A stretch of 64,000 nt of DNA from assembly GCF_900114895.1 (NCBI RefSeq), contig NZ_FOUO01000008.1, positions 54,540-118,539 on the forward strand, read 5' to 3'. Numbering within the stretch: the stretch's first letter is position 1; the number at the start of each line of letters is the position of its first letter. Below the pieces are notes generated by a model, which was not told where the DNA came from, ran no database searches, and worked only from the letters and a program-made list of their open reading frames with translations. The translations under genes were made by a program, and so were the position numbers. The DNA is from Ectothiorhodospira mobilis (lineage in GTDB: Bacteria; Pseudomonadota; Gammaproteobacteria; Ectothiorhodospirales; Ectothiorhodospiraceae). This document shows, one piece after another, positions 35,928 through 44,863 of this stretch.

Positions 35928-37231
35928 CGCTTGATCAGCCGGGCATAGTAGAAGCCGTCCATGCCGTCGGACCCCGCCGGCACCTGCCGCCCCACCTGCC
36001 GGGGCACGCCCCAGGGGGCCTGGATGGGGTCCTCCGATGCCGACGGCTCGTCTTCCAGGAATCGCAGCACGGTCATGTCATTCTCATCCGGCAGCAGGGA
36101 GCAGGTGGCATACAGCAGGATACCCCCCGGTGCCAGCAGGGGCCAGAGGGCCCGCAGCAGATCCGCCTGGGTACGGGCCAGGGCCGGGATGTCCCCCTCC
36201 CGGCGCAGGTGCTTGATGTCCGGATGACGGCGGATCACCCCCGTGGCCGAGCAGGGGGCGTCCAGGAGGATGCGGTCGAAGGGGGGGCTCTGATGCCAGG
36301 TGTCGGGGTGGGCGGCGTCGGCGGCCACCAGCGCCGCCCGGTGACCGCCCCGCTGCAGGTTTTCCGCCACGCGCTCCAGGCGCTTGCCGCTGCTGTCCAC
36401 GGCGGTGAGCGCCAGGCGTCCCCCGGCCCGGTCCAGCAGGTGCAGGGTCTTACCGCCGGGGGCGGCGCAGGCATCCAGCACCCGCGCCCCGGGGGGGCAG
36501 TCCAGCAGCGGGGCCGCCAGCTGGGCGGCGGCGTCCTGTACCGAACACAGCCCTTCGGCGAAGCCCGGCAGGGCGGACACCTCCACGGGCCGCTCCAGCA
36601 CCAGGGCCGTCTCCACCTGGGGGTGGGGCGCGGCGGCAAGGCCCGCCCCGGCCAGGCGCTCTTGGTAATCCCCCCGGGGGATGCGGGCCGTGTTCACCCG
36701 CAGGGTCATGGGGGGATGGGCGTTCAGGGCCTGACACACCGCCTCGGTCCCATCCCCGTAGGCCGCCGCCAGGCGGCGGTAGAGCCAGTCCGGCAGGGCA
36801 TGGCGCAGCGCCGGATCCCGGTCCACCGCCGTGGCACAGGCCGCGCCCTCGCGCTGGGCGCGGCGCAGCACGCCGTTGATCAGGCCCACGGCCCAGCGCT
36901 TGCCCAGGCCCCGTCCCAGGCCGGCGGTCTCCTGCACCGCGGCATAGTCGGGGGTGTCCAGGTACAGCAACTCGAACAACCCCATGGCCAGGGCGCAGGC
37001 CACATCCCGATCCCGGCGCTTGAGGGGGCGTTCCAGCCAGCAGGCCAGGATGGCCTCCAGGCGGCGGTGCCAGCGCAGGGTGCCGTAGCACAGGGCCTGG
37101 GCCAGACCCCGGTCCCGGGGGGACACCCGGGCCAGCAGCGGCGGCAGGGCGTCGGACAGGGAGGCACCGTCCCGGAGGACGCGCAGCAGGGCCTGGAGGG
37201 CGGCTTTGCGGGGGGAGAGGGGGGACGACAT
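35924..37231 (-). CDS. rsmB: 16S rRNA (cytosine-967-C5)-methyltransferase RsmB
   Basis: A 435-residue enzyme that makes m5C967 in 16S rRNA. The N-terminal NusB-like RNA-binding domain (RKAALQALLRVLRDGASL, RDRGLAQALCYGTLRWHRRLE) is followed by a Rossmann methylase. Catalytic features are VLDACAAPGGKTLHLLD, the DAPCSATGVIRRHPDIK motif and ILLYATCSLLPDEND, which carry the two cysteines used in RNA m5C chemistry. The usual def-fmt-rsmB order is kept. The ATG at 37231 is 53 bases after fmt; there is no strong ribosome binding site. Its stop overlaps the TTG of DUF4390. Confidence 0.94.
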   Translation of the reverse strand: MSSPLSPRKAALQALLRVLRDGASLSDALPPLLARVSPRDRGLAQALCYGTLRWHRRLEAILACWLERPLKRRDRDVACALAMGLFELLYLDTPDYAAVQETAGLGRGLGKRWAVGLINGVLRRAQREGAACATAVDRDPALRHALPDWLYRRLAAAYGDGTEAVCQALNAHPPMTLRVNTARIPRGDYQERLAGAGLAAAPHPQVETALVLERPVEVSALPGFAEGLCSVQDAAAQLAAPLLDCPPGARVLDACAAPGGKTLHLLDRAGGRLALTAVDSSGKRLERVAENLQRGGHRAALVAADAAHPDTWHQSPPFDRILLDAPCSATGVIRRHPDIKHLRREGDIPALARTQADLLRALWPLLAPGGILLYATCSLLPDENDMTVLRFLEDEPSASEDPIQAPWGVPRQVGRQVPAGSDGMDGFYYARLIKR

Positions 37232-37284
37232 GGGATGAGGACTTCCGGCGGCTTGGGGGGATGCAGGCAAACGGGGGGGAAGGA

Positions 37285-38223
37285 TCAGGACTCGTCCCCC
37301 AGTCGCTCCCCCTGCAGCGAACGGCCGTTGAGGAACTCCCGGGCCGTCAGGGGCCTGCCGCCGGGCAGTTGCAGGCGGGTCACCCGCAACACGCCGTCGC
37401 CGGTGGCCACGTCGATGCCCTCCGGACCCTCGGCCACCACCGTGCCCGGCGGGGCGTCGGCATGGGCCTGTGGGGCCACGGTGGACATCCACAGGCGCAG
37501 GGGCTCGCCGCGCCAGCGGGTCTGGGCCACGGGCCAGGGGTTGAAGGCGCGGATGCGCCGGTCCAGGGCCGCCGCAGCCAGTTGCCAGTCCAGCACGGCC
37601 TCGGCCTTGTGCAGCTTTTCGGCGTAGGTCACCTGCTGCGGGTCCTGGGGCTCGCCGCCAAGGCGCCCGGCGGCCAGGTCGTCCAGGGCGGACACCAGCA
37701 ACTCCGCCCCCTGCCGCGCCAGGGTGTCGTGCAGCGTACCGGCGGTGTCCTCGGCGCCGATGGGGCAGCGGGTCTTGCGCAGCATGTCCCCGGTGTCCAG
37801 CCCCTCGGCCATGCGCATGAGGGTGATGCCCGTCTCCCGGTCCCCCGCCAGCAGGGCGCGCTGGATGGGGGCGGCCCCGCGCCAGCGGGGCAGCAGGGAG
37901 GCATGCAGGTTGACGCAGCCCAGGCGGGGGATCGGCAGCACCTCCCGGGGCAGGATCAGGCCGTAGGCGGCCACCACCATCAGATCCGGGGCCAGGGCCC
38001 GCAGGCGCTCCAGGGCGGCATCGTCCCGCAGGGTGGCGGGTTGTTCCACGGGCAGACCGTATTCCAGGGCCTTCTGCTTGACGGGGCCGGGGCGCAAACG
38101 CCGCCCCCGGCCTGCCGGCCGGTCCGGCTGGGTGTACACGGCCACCACTTCGTGGCTCGTCTGCAGCAGGGCCTCCAGGGCGGGCACGGCGAACTCGGGG
38201 GTGCCCGCGTACACCACCCGCAT
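37285..38223 (-). CDS. fmt: Methionyl-tRNA formyltransferase
   Basis: A 312-residue cytoplasmic enzyme that formylates initiator Met-tRNA with 10-formyl-[22 protein letters not shown] at the N-terminus, [27 protein letters not shown] with the catalytic N-H-D set, and [18 protein letters not shown] are diagnostic. The C-terminal OB-fold domain contains [12 protein letters not shown]. Its ATG shares one base with the def stop codon, the normal def-fmt coupling. It is part of the operon that runs from def to trkH. Confidence 0.95.
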   Translation of the reverse strand: MRVVYAGTPEFAVPALEALLQTSHEVVAVYTQPDRPAGRGRRLRPGPVKQKALEYGLPVEQPATLRDDAALERLRALAPDLMVVAAYGLILPREVLPIPRLGCVNLHASLLPRWRGAAPIQRALLAGDRETGITLMRMAEGLDTGDMLRKTRCPIGAEDTAGTLHDTLARQGAELLVSALDDLAAGRLGGEPQDPQQVTYAEKLHKAEAVLDWQLAAAALDRRIRAFNPWPVAQTRWRGEPLRLWMSTVAPQAHADAPPGTVVAEGPEGIDVATGDGVLRVTRLQLPGGRPLTAREFLNGRSLQGERLGDES

Positions 38224-38789
38224 CAAACCGCCTCCCGTTGCCGGCCGCGGGCGCCTTGGTGCGCACCCCCCTGACGCTGCTGTTTCTCCAGACGCTTGCG
38301 GATGCGGTCCCGCTTCAGGGTGGAGAGGTGATCCACGAACAACCGGCCGTTGAGGTGATCCACCTCGTGCTGGATGCACACCGCCAGCAGGCCGCCGGCC
38401 TCCAGTTCGAAGGGCCGGCCGTCCCGGTCCAGGGCGCGCACGCGGATACGCTCGGCGCGGCGCACCGGTTCGTAGAACCCGGGCACCGACAGGCAGCCCT
38501 CGTCCGTCTCCACCAGACCCTCGTGCTCCAGGATCTCGGGATTGATGAAGCAGCGGGGATGCAGGCCCTGGCCGGAGCGCTCCTCGGAGCCCTCCTCGGC
38601 CACGTCCATGACCACCACCCGCTTGTGCACGTTCACCTGCACCGCCGCCAGGCCGATGCCCTCGGAGGCGTACATGGTCTCGAACATGTCGTCCACAAGC
38701 CTGCGAATGGTGTCATCCACCACCGGCACCGGCTCGGCCTGGTGGCGCAAACGTGGATCGGGAAACTGCAGGATATCTAACAATGCCAT
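38223..38789 (-). CDS. def: Peptide deformylase
   Basis: A 188-residue metalloenzyme that removes the formyl group from nascent proteins. The three PDF motifs are present: [12 protein letters not shown] (GxGLAAxQ), EGCLSVPG (EGCLS, metal Cys) and [12 protein letters not shown] (HExxH). The C-terminus has an extra basic tail ([20 protein letters not shown]). It is the first gene of the long def-to-trkH operon. On the minus strand a TTGACA (38830-38825) lies 36 bases upstream of the ATG, with a weak TATCCA at 15-base spacing as a candidate promoter. Confidence 0.95.
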   Translation of the reverse strand: MALLDILQFPDPRLRHQAEPVPVVDDTIRRLVDDMFETMYASEGIGLAAVQVNVHKRVVVMDVAEEGSEERSGQGLHPRCFINPEILEHEGLVETDEGCLSVPGFYEPVRRAERIRVRALDRDGRPFELEAGGLLAVCIQHEVDHLNGRLFVDHLSTLKRDRIRKRLEKQQRQGGAHQGARGRQREAV

Positions 38790-38891
38790 GGCCGCCTGTC
38801 CGCTGGATAAGTAGGTTTATGCCGTGTCAATGACAATCTGCTAAAGTCGTGGTCTCGTGCCGGTGGTGCCCAACACCTCGAGGAAAGACCG

Positions 38892-40052
38892 ATGTCCGTT
38901 CCATTTCCGCCGCGTGCCGGATCCGCCGGGTCCATTGTGACGCTTATTCTAGCGCTCCTGGCCAGCGGATGCGCCACCGCACCCCAGGAGCCGGTTCCGG
39001 AGCCCGCACCGGAACGGACCCAGACCGCGACGCAAACGGCGCAGGATTCGGCTGCACAACCCCCTAGTGAAGAACCGGACCGGGCCCAGGTGAAGGACAC
39101 CGCCCCCGAGCGCTATGTGGTGCGCCCCGGGGATACCCTCTGGGACATCTCCACCACCTTCCTGGAGACCCCCTGGTACTGGCCCGAGATCTGGGTGGAC
39201 AACCCCCAGATCGAGAATCCCCATCTCATTTACCCCGGGGATGTCATCACCCTGCACTACGTGAACGGCCGCCCGCGCCTCATGGTGGACGGCGGCCCCC
39301 GGGTGCGGCCCACGGTGAGGCTCTCCCCCAAGGTGCGCGCCGAACCCCTGCCCCCCTCCCTGGAAACGCCCGTACAGGCCCTGCAACAGTTCCTGATCCG
39401 TCCTCGGGTTGTGACCGAAAAGCAGATGGAAGATTCCCCCTACCTGCTGGCCTCCCGGGATGAGCGCATGATCTTCGGGGCCGGCGACCGCCTCTACGCC
39501 CGGGGCCTGGACGGGGATCCCGAGGGCACCCGCTATCACGTCTTCCGCCCCGGCGGAGAACTGCGGGATCCGGACACGGGGGAACTGCTGGGCTTCGAGG
39601 CCATCCCGGTGGCGGGGGCCGAGCTGGTGCGCGGCGGCGACCCGGCCACGGTGGTGCTCACCCGCAGCGACCGCGAGGCCCTGCGGGGGGACCGCCTGCT
39701 GCCCCAGGACGACAGCGCCCAGGACTTCCTCTTCACCCCGCGCCCCCCGCACCCGGACGCCCGCGGCCAGGTCATCTCCCTGTTCGATGCCATCAGCCGC
39801 ATCGCCCGCTTCCAGGTGGCGGTGATCAACCTGGGGGAGCGGGATGATGTGGAACAGGGTCAGGTCTTCGCCGTCTATCACTCCGGGCGCACGGTGCGGG
39901 ACCGGATCGCCGGCGGCGGCGAGCGGGTCACCCTGCCGGACGAGCGGGCGGGGCTGGTCATGGTCTTTCGCACCTTCGAGAAGGTGAGCTACGCCCTGGT
40001 GGTGGAATCCACCCATCCCATCGCCAAGGGCAACGCCGTACGCCATCCCTGA
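38892..40052 (+). CDS. LysM-domain lipoprotein
   Basis: A 386-residue exported protein with a lipobox (LALLASGCAT), a Pro/Glu/Thr-rich linker and a LysM domain (YVVRPGDTLWDISTTFLETPWYWPEIW, then NPHLIYPGDVITL, quoted as its conserved ends). LysM binds peptidoglycan glycans. The remaining ~270 residues form a conserved region of unknown function seen in similar proteins encoded upstream of dprA in gammaproteobacteria. It probably sits at the cell envelope as a cell-wall-associated factor. The divergent def start is 102 bases away. dprA starts 10 bases downstream, so it may be cotranscribed with dprA. Confidence 0.88.
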   Translation: MSVPFPPRAGSAGSIVTLILALLASGCATAPQEPVPEPAPERTQTATQTAQDSAAQPPSEEPDRAQVKDTAPERYVVRPGDTLWDISTTFLETPWYWPEIWVDNPQIENPHLIYPGDVITLHYVNGRPRLMVDGGPRVRPTVRLSPKVRAEPLPPSLETPVQALQQFLIRPRVVTEKQMEDSPYLLASRDERMIFGAGDRLYARGLDGDPEGTRYHVFRPGGELRDPDTGELLGFEAIPVAGAELVRGGDPATVVLTRSDREALRGDRLLPQDDSAQDFLFTPRPPHPDARGQVISLFDAISRIARFQVAVINLGERDDVEQGQVFAVYHSGRTVRDRIAGGGERVTLPDERAGLVMVFRTFEKVSYALVVESTHPIAKGNAVRHP

Positions 40053-40062
40053 AGGGAGCCCC

Positions 40063-41205
40063 TTGGATACGCGGCAACACCCCCTGGTGCCCTGGCTGCA
40101 CCTCTGGCACACCCCGGGCCTGGGACCGGCCACCTTCCTGCTGCTGACCGCGGCCCACGGCGGCCCCCGGGCCGTGCTGGAGGCGGGCCCCGCCGCCTGG
40201 CGCGAGCAGGGGCTGGACGATGCCGCCGTCGCCTTCCTGGAGGGCCCCACCCCCGAAGGCGTGCTGCGGGACCTGGAATGGGCCCAGGACCCGCAGCGCC
40301 ACATCCTCACCCTGGAGGACCCTGCCTATCCGCCGCGCCTGCGGGCCATCGCCGCCGCCCCGCCGGTACTCTACGTGGTGGGCGACCCCCGGGTGCTGCA
40401 CTGGCCCCTGCTGGCCGTGGTGGGCAGCCGCCACCCCACCCCCGGCGGCCGCGACACCGCCCATGCCTTCAGCGCCCACCTGGCCCGCTCCGGCCTGGTG
40501 ATCGCCAGCGGCCTGGCCCAGGGCATCGACGCCGCCGCCCACGGCGGCGCCCTGGATGGCGGCGGGCTCACCGTGGCGGTGACGGGCACCGGCCCGGACC
40601 GGGTCTATCCCGCCGGCCACCGCGACCTGGCGCGGCGCATCGCCGCCGAGGGCGCCCTGGTCACGGAACTGCCCGTGGGCACCCCCGTGCGCCGCGAGCA
40701 CTTCCCGCGGCGCAACCGCATCCTCTCGGGGCTGGCGGTGGGCACCCTGGTGGTGGAGGCGGCCCACCGCAGCGGGTCCCTCATCACCGCCCGCCACGCC
40801 GCGGAACAGGGGCGGGAGGTATTCGCCATCCCCGGCTCCATCCACAACCCCATGGCCCGGGGCTGCCACCGCCTCATCCGCCAGGGGGCCAAGCTGGTGG
40901 AGACCGCCGACGACATCCTGGAGGAACTGGGGCCGCAGATCTTCATCCCAAGGGAGGAAGAAGGCCCCTCCCCGGGGAACGAGGCCGACGCCACCGCGGC
41001 GCCCGGGGAGGCGCCGGATGCGGAGCATGCCGCCCTCCTGGAGGCCATGGGCCACGACCCCGTGGCGGTGGACCAGCTGGTGGAGCGCACTGGATTGACC
41101 GCCGGTGCGGTTTCCTCCATGCTGCTTCTCATGGAGTTGCGCGGCCAGGTGGCCTCCCTGTCCGGTGGTCGATACGTCCGCCTGCAGCCGGAACACGAGA
41201 GATGA
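40063..41205 (+). CDS. dprA: DNA-processing protein DprA/Smf
   Basis: A 380-residue Rossmann-fold protein that binds incoming single-stranded DNA and loads RecA in natural transformation. Segments are LLAVVGSRHPTPGGRD, SGLAQGIDAAAHGGAL, VAVTGTGPDRVYPAGHRDLA, FPRRNRILSGLAVGTLVVEA and EVFAIPGSIHNPMARGCHRLI. A C-terminal winged-helix (DLA-like) domain covers the last ~70 residues. The start is TTG at 40063 with GGGAG 5 bases upstream. Its stop overlaps the smg start as ATGA. No other competence gene lies in this window. Confidence 0.94.
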   Translation: MDTRQHPLVPWLHLWHTPGLGPATFLLLTAAHGGPRAVLEAGPAAWREQGLDDAAVAFLEGPTPEGVLRDLEWAQDPQRHILTLEDPAYPPRLRAIAAAPPVLYVVGDPRVLHWPLLAVVGSRHPTPGGRDTAHAFSAHLARSGLVIASGLAQGIDAAAHGGALDGGGLTVAVTGTGPDRVYPAGHRDLARRIAAEGALVTELPVGTPVRREHFPRRNRILSGLAVGTLVVEAAHRSGSLITARHAAEQGREVFAIPGSIHNPMARGCHRLIRQGAKLVETADDILEELGPQIFIPREEEGPSPGNEADATAAPGEAPDAEHAALLEAMGHDPVAVDQLVERTGLTAGAVSSMLLLMELRGQVASLSGGRYVRLQPEHER

Positions 41206-41675
41206 AAGAGAACGTGCTAGACGTACTGATGTATCTGTTCGAGAACTACATCGACGACGATACCGAACTGGAGCCGGACCGGGAGCAGCTGCAGAACCTG
41301 CTGCTGGACGCCGGTTTTCCCGTGGCCGAGATCCACAAGGCCTTCGATTGGCTGGAGAACCTGGCCAGCCAGGACCCTTCCCTGAAGGACCTGCGCACCG
41401 ACTCGGCCCTGCGCGTCTACACCGACCGGGAGACGGGCCGCATGGACGCCCAGAGCCGCGGTTTCCTGCTGTTTCTGGAACAGAACGGCGTGCTCGATCC
41501 GTCCACCCGCGAACTGGTCATCAGCCGCGTCATGGATCTGGACAGCGAGGAGATCGGCCTGGACGAACTCAAGTGGATCACCCTCATGGTGCTGTTCAAC
41601 CAGCCGGGCCAGGAAGCCGCCTACACCTGGCTGGAGAACATGATGTTCGACCACCCGCCGGAGTACCTGCACTGA
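41202..41675 (+). CDS. smg: Smg family protein (DUF494)
   Basis: A 157-residue acidic protein of the Smg/DUF494 family. The opening VLDVLMYLFENYIDDDTE is highly typical of this family and is followed by LEPDREQLQNLLLDAGF. The molecular function is unknown. The gene is almost always next to dprA in gamma- and betaproteobacteria, as here. It overlaps dprA by four bases (ATGA) and is followed 31 bases later by topA. No membrane or signal segment is seen. Confidence 0.93.
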   Translation: MKENVLDVLMYLFENYIDDDTELEPDREQLQNLLLDAGFPVAEIHKAFDWLENLASQDPSLKDLRTDSALRVYTDRETGRMDAQSRGFLLFLEQNGVLDPSTRELVISRVMDLDSEEIGLDELKWITLMVLFNQPGQEAAYTWLENMMFDHPPEYLH

Positions 41676-41706
41676 GACCCCTCCACAGCCCACGGGTAGC
41701 CGGGCC

Positions 41707-44274
41707 ATGAGCAAGCACCTGGTCATCGTCGAATCGCCGGCCAAGGCCAAGACCATCGAGAAGTACCTGGGCAAGGACTTCGAGGTGATGGCCTCCTATG
41801 GCCACGTGCGCGACCTCCTGCCCAAGGAGGGGGCCGTGGATCCGGACCACGGCTTTCGCATGAACTACCAGGTGATCGAGCGCAACGAGAAGCACGTGGA
41901 GCGCATCGCCCGGGCCCTGAAGAAGGCCGATTCCCTGATCCTGGCCACTGACCCCGACCGCGAGGGCGAGGCCATCTCCTGGCACCTGTACGAACTGCTG
42001 CAGGAGCGCGGGCTGCTGGAGGACAAGGAGACCCAGCGGGTGGTCTTCCACGAGATCACCCAGCGGGCCGTGAAGGAGGCCATCGAACACCCCCGGGGGC
42101 TGTCCTGGGAGCTGATCAACGCACAGCAGGCCCGGCGCGCCCTGGACTACCTGGTGGGCTTCAACCTCTCCCCCCTGTTGTGGAAGAAGATCAAGCGCGG
42201 CCTCTCCGCGGGCCGGGTGCAGAGCCCCGCCCTGCGCATGATCGTGGAGCGGGAGCAGGAGATCGAGCGCTTCGTCAGCCGCGAATACTGGACCCTGGAC
42301 GCCCTCGCGGCCAAGGACGGCGAGGGCTTCACCGCCCGCCTGCAGGTGCTCGGCGGCCACAAGCTGGATCAGTTCGACATCGCCTCCGAGGACGACGCAG
42401 AGCAGGCCCGCCAGACCCTGACCCAGGCCGCCGGCGGCCGCCTGCGGGTGGCCAAGGTGGAGAAGAAACAGCGCCGGCGCAACCCGGCCCCGCCCTTCAC
42501 CACCTCCACGCTGCAGCAGGAGGCCTCGCGCAAGCTGGGCTTCTCCGCCAGCCGCACCATGCGCGTGGCGCAGCAGCTCTACGAGGGCATCGACCTGGGC
42601 ACCGGCCCCATCGGCCTGATCAGCTACATGCGCACCGACTCCGTCACCCTGGCCAACGAGGCCATCCAGGAGATCCGGGGCCTGATCGCCCAGCGCTACG
42701 GCCAGGACAAGGTGCCCGACAGCCCGCGCACCTACAAGACCAAGTCCAAGAACGCCCAGGAGGCCCACGAGGCCATCCGTCCCACCTCCGTGCAGCGGCT
42801 GCCCGAGGAGCTCAAGGACCACCTCTCCCAGGACCAGCGGCGCCTGTACGAGCTCATCTGGAAGCGCACCGTGGCCTGCCAGATGATCCACGCCACCCTG
42901 GACACCGTGGCGGCGGAGCTGGAGGCCGGTGGGCCCGAACACGTCTTTCGCGCCACCGGCTCCTCGGTGCGCGACCCCGGCTTCATGGCCGTCTACCGCG
43001 AGGACCAGGACGACGCCAAGGTGGAGAGCGACGAGCGCCTGCTGCCGGAGCTGTCCGAGGGCGAACAGGTGACCCTGAACGAGGTCCAGGCGGATCAGCA
43101 CTTCACCGAACCGCCGCCCCGCTACTCCGAGGCCAGCCTGGTGAAGGCCCTGGAGGAGCACGGCATCGGCCGTCCCTCCACCTATGCCGCCATCATCAGC
43201 ACCCTGCTGCAGCGGGAATACGCGGAACTGGTGAACCGCCGTTTCATCCCCACGGACATCGGCCGCATCGTCAACACCTTCCTCACCCAGCACTTCACCC
43301 AGTACGTGGACTACGACTTCACCGCCCGGCTGGAGGACGAGCTGGACGAGATCTCCCGGGGCGAGAAGGAATGGATCCCGGTCATGGAAGGGTTCTGGCA
43401 GCGCTTCTCCGAACAGGTGAAGGAGAAGGAGGCCACGGTGACCCGCGAGGAGGCGGTGCAGGCCCGGGAGCTGGGCACCGATCCCAAATCCGGCCGTCCG
43501 GTGACGGTGCGCATGGGGCGCTACGGCCCCTTCGTGCAGATCGGCACCAAGGACGACGAGGAAAAGCCCCGCTTCGCCGGCCTGCGCCCCGGGCAGAAGA
43601 TGGATGCCATCACCCTGGAGGAGGCCCTGGCCCTGTTCAAGCTGCCACGGGAACTGGGCGAGACCCCGGAGGGGGAACCGCTCCTGGTGAACATCGGCCG
43701 CTTCGGCCCCTACGTGAAATTCGGCAGCCGCTACGCCTCCCTGGGCAAGGAGGACGATCCCTACACCATCGAGCTGCCCCGGGCCCTGGAGCTGGTGGCC
43801 GAACGCAAGCGCCTGGATGCGGAGCGCTTCATCCAGTCCTTCGATGAAGAGGGCATCCGGGTGCTCAAGGGCCGCTACGGCCCCTACATCACCGACGGCA
43901 ACAAGAACGCCCGCGTGCCCAAGGACCGGGAACCCAAGGACCTGACCCTGGAGGAATGCCGGGAGCTCCTGGCCGCCGCCCCCGAGAAGAAGGGGCGGGG
44001 CCGCAAGGGGGCCACCGCGAAGAAATCCGCCCAGTCCGCGGACAAGGGCGACGGCAAGACCGCGGACAAGGGGACGGGCAAGACCACCGGAAAGAAGAAG
44101 GCCGCCACCGGCAAGTCCTCCACCACCACCGCCAAGGCCAAGTCGGGTACCGGTTCCCGGGGCACAACGGCCAAGGGCAAGACCACGGCCAGCGCCAAGG
44201 GCAAGGGCGGCAAGACCACGGCCAAATCGGCGGCCAAGTCCGCCACGGGCCGGAGCGCCGGCGCCTCGCGGTGA
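41707..44274 (+). CDS. topA: DNA topoisomerase I (type IA)
   Basis: An 855-residue enzyme that relaxes negative supercoils. The Toprim domain (LVIVESPAKAKTIEKYLG, ATDPDREGEAISWHL) carries the catalytic Glu and the DxDxE set. The active-site tyrosine is in GLISYMRTDSVTL. The C-terminal part has three Toprim_C_rpt units (GRYGPFVQIG, GRFGPYVKFGS, GRYGPYITDG) instead of Cys4 zinc ribbons, the version also found in pseudomonads. A Lys/Ala/Thr-rich tail of about 90 residues ends the protein and probably aids DNA or RNA-polymerase contact. Its stop overlaps the GTG start of tsaC. Confidence 0.95.
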   Translation: MSKHLVIVESPAKAKTIEKYLGKDFEVMASYGHVRDLLPKEGAVDPDHGFRMNYQVIERNEKHVERIARALKKADSLILATDPDREGEAISWHLYELLQERGLLEDKETQRVVFHEITQRAVKEAIEHPRGLSWELINAQQARRALDYLVGFNLSPLLWKKIKRGLSAGRVQSPALRMIVEREQEIERFVSREYWTLDALAAKDGEGFTARLQVLGGHKLDQFDIASEDDAEQARQTLTQAAGGRLRVAKVEKKQRRRNPAPPFTTSTLQQEASRKLGFSASRTMRVAQQLYEGIDLGTGPIGLISYMRTDSVTLANEAIQEIRGLIAQRYGQDKVPDSPRTYKTKSKNAQEAHEAIRPTSVQRLPEELKDHLSQDQRRLYELIWKRTVACQMIHATLDTVAAELEAGGPEHVFRATGSSVRDPGFMAVYREDQDDAKVESDERLLPELSEGEQVTLNEVQADQHFTEPPPRYSEASLVKALEEHGIGRPSTYAAIISTLLQREYAELVNRRFIPTDIGRIVNTFLTQHFTQYVDYDFTARLEDELDEISRGEKEWIPVMEGFWQRFSEQVKEKEATVTREEAVQARELGTDPKSGRPVTVRMGRYGPFVQIGTKDDEEKPRFAGLRPGQKMDAITLEEALALFKLPRELGETPEGEPLLVNIGRFGPYVKFGSRYASLGKEDDPYTIELPRALELVAERKRLDAERFIQSFDEEGIRVLKGRYGPYITDGNKNARVPKDREPKDLTLEECRELLAAAPEKKGRGRKGATAKKSAQSADKGDGKTADKGTGKTTGKKKAATGKSSTTTAKAKSGTGSRGTTAKGKTTASAKGKGGKTTAKSAAKSATGRSAGASR

Positions 44275-44852
44275 CGGGCCGCGGCACCCGCCGCCGGGCC
44301 CTGCGGCCCCGGGCGGCGGCGGCGGTGATCCGATCCGGGGGCGTGGTGGCCTACCCCACCGAGGCGGTCTACGGCCTGGGCTGTGCCCCCTGCAACCGGA
44401 CGGCGGTGCAGCGCCTGCTGCGCATCAAGGGGCGTGCCCAGGCCAAGGGGCTGATCCTGGTGGCCGCCGATCCAGCGCAGCTCACCCCCTTCCTCGCCCC
44501 CGTGGACCCCGCCCTGCAGGACCGGGCCCTGGCCACCTGGCCGGGGCCGGTCACCTGGCTCTGGCCCGCCGCCCCCCACACCCCGCGCTGGCTCACGGGG
44601 GACCACGACACCCTGGCGGTGCGGGTCACCGACCACCCCCTGGCGGCCGCCCTGTGCCGCCACGCCGGCACCGCCCTGGTCTCCACCAGCGCCAACCGCA
44701 GCGACGCACCCCCGTGCCGCCACGCCCAGGCCGTGGACGATACCCTGGGCCATGGGCTGGATCTGATCCTGGCGGGCGACACCGGCGGGCGGGATCGCCC
44801 CAGCGAGATCCGCGATCTGGGCAGCGGCCGGGTGCTGCGCCCGGGGGGATAG
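44271..44852 (+). CDS. tsaC: Threonylcarbamoyl-AMP synthase (TsaC/YrdC)
   Basis: A 193-residue Sua5/YciO/YrdC protein that makes threonylcarbamoyl-AMP for t6A37 modification of tRNAs. GGVVAYPTEAVYGLGCAP, RLLRIKGRAQAKGLILVAAD, TWPGPVTWLWPA, VRVTDHPLAAALCRHAG and LVSTSANRSDAPPC are conserved parts. The length matches short TsaC rather than the two-domain Sua5. The start is GTG at 44271, overlapping the topA stop as GTGA. It closes the LysM-dprA-smg-topA-tsaC block. Confidence 0.93.
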   Translation: MTGRGTRRRALRPRAAAAVIRSGGVVAYPTEAVYGLGCAPCNRTAVQRLLRIKGRAQAKGLILVAADPAQLTPFLAPVDPALQDRALATWPGPVTWLWPAAPHTPRWLTGDHDTLAVRVTDHPLAAALCRHAGTALVSTSANRSDAPPCRHAQAVDDTLGHGLDLILAGDTGGRDRPSEIRDLGSGRVLRPGG

Positions 44853-44863
44853 CGGGCGGGAAC

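Noticed and set aside
38804..38830. A confident promoter for def
   Set aside because: The TTGACA is good, but the only -10 candidate (TATCCA) is at 15-base spacing, so it is mentioned in the def entry and not called as a feature.
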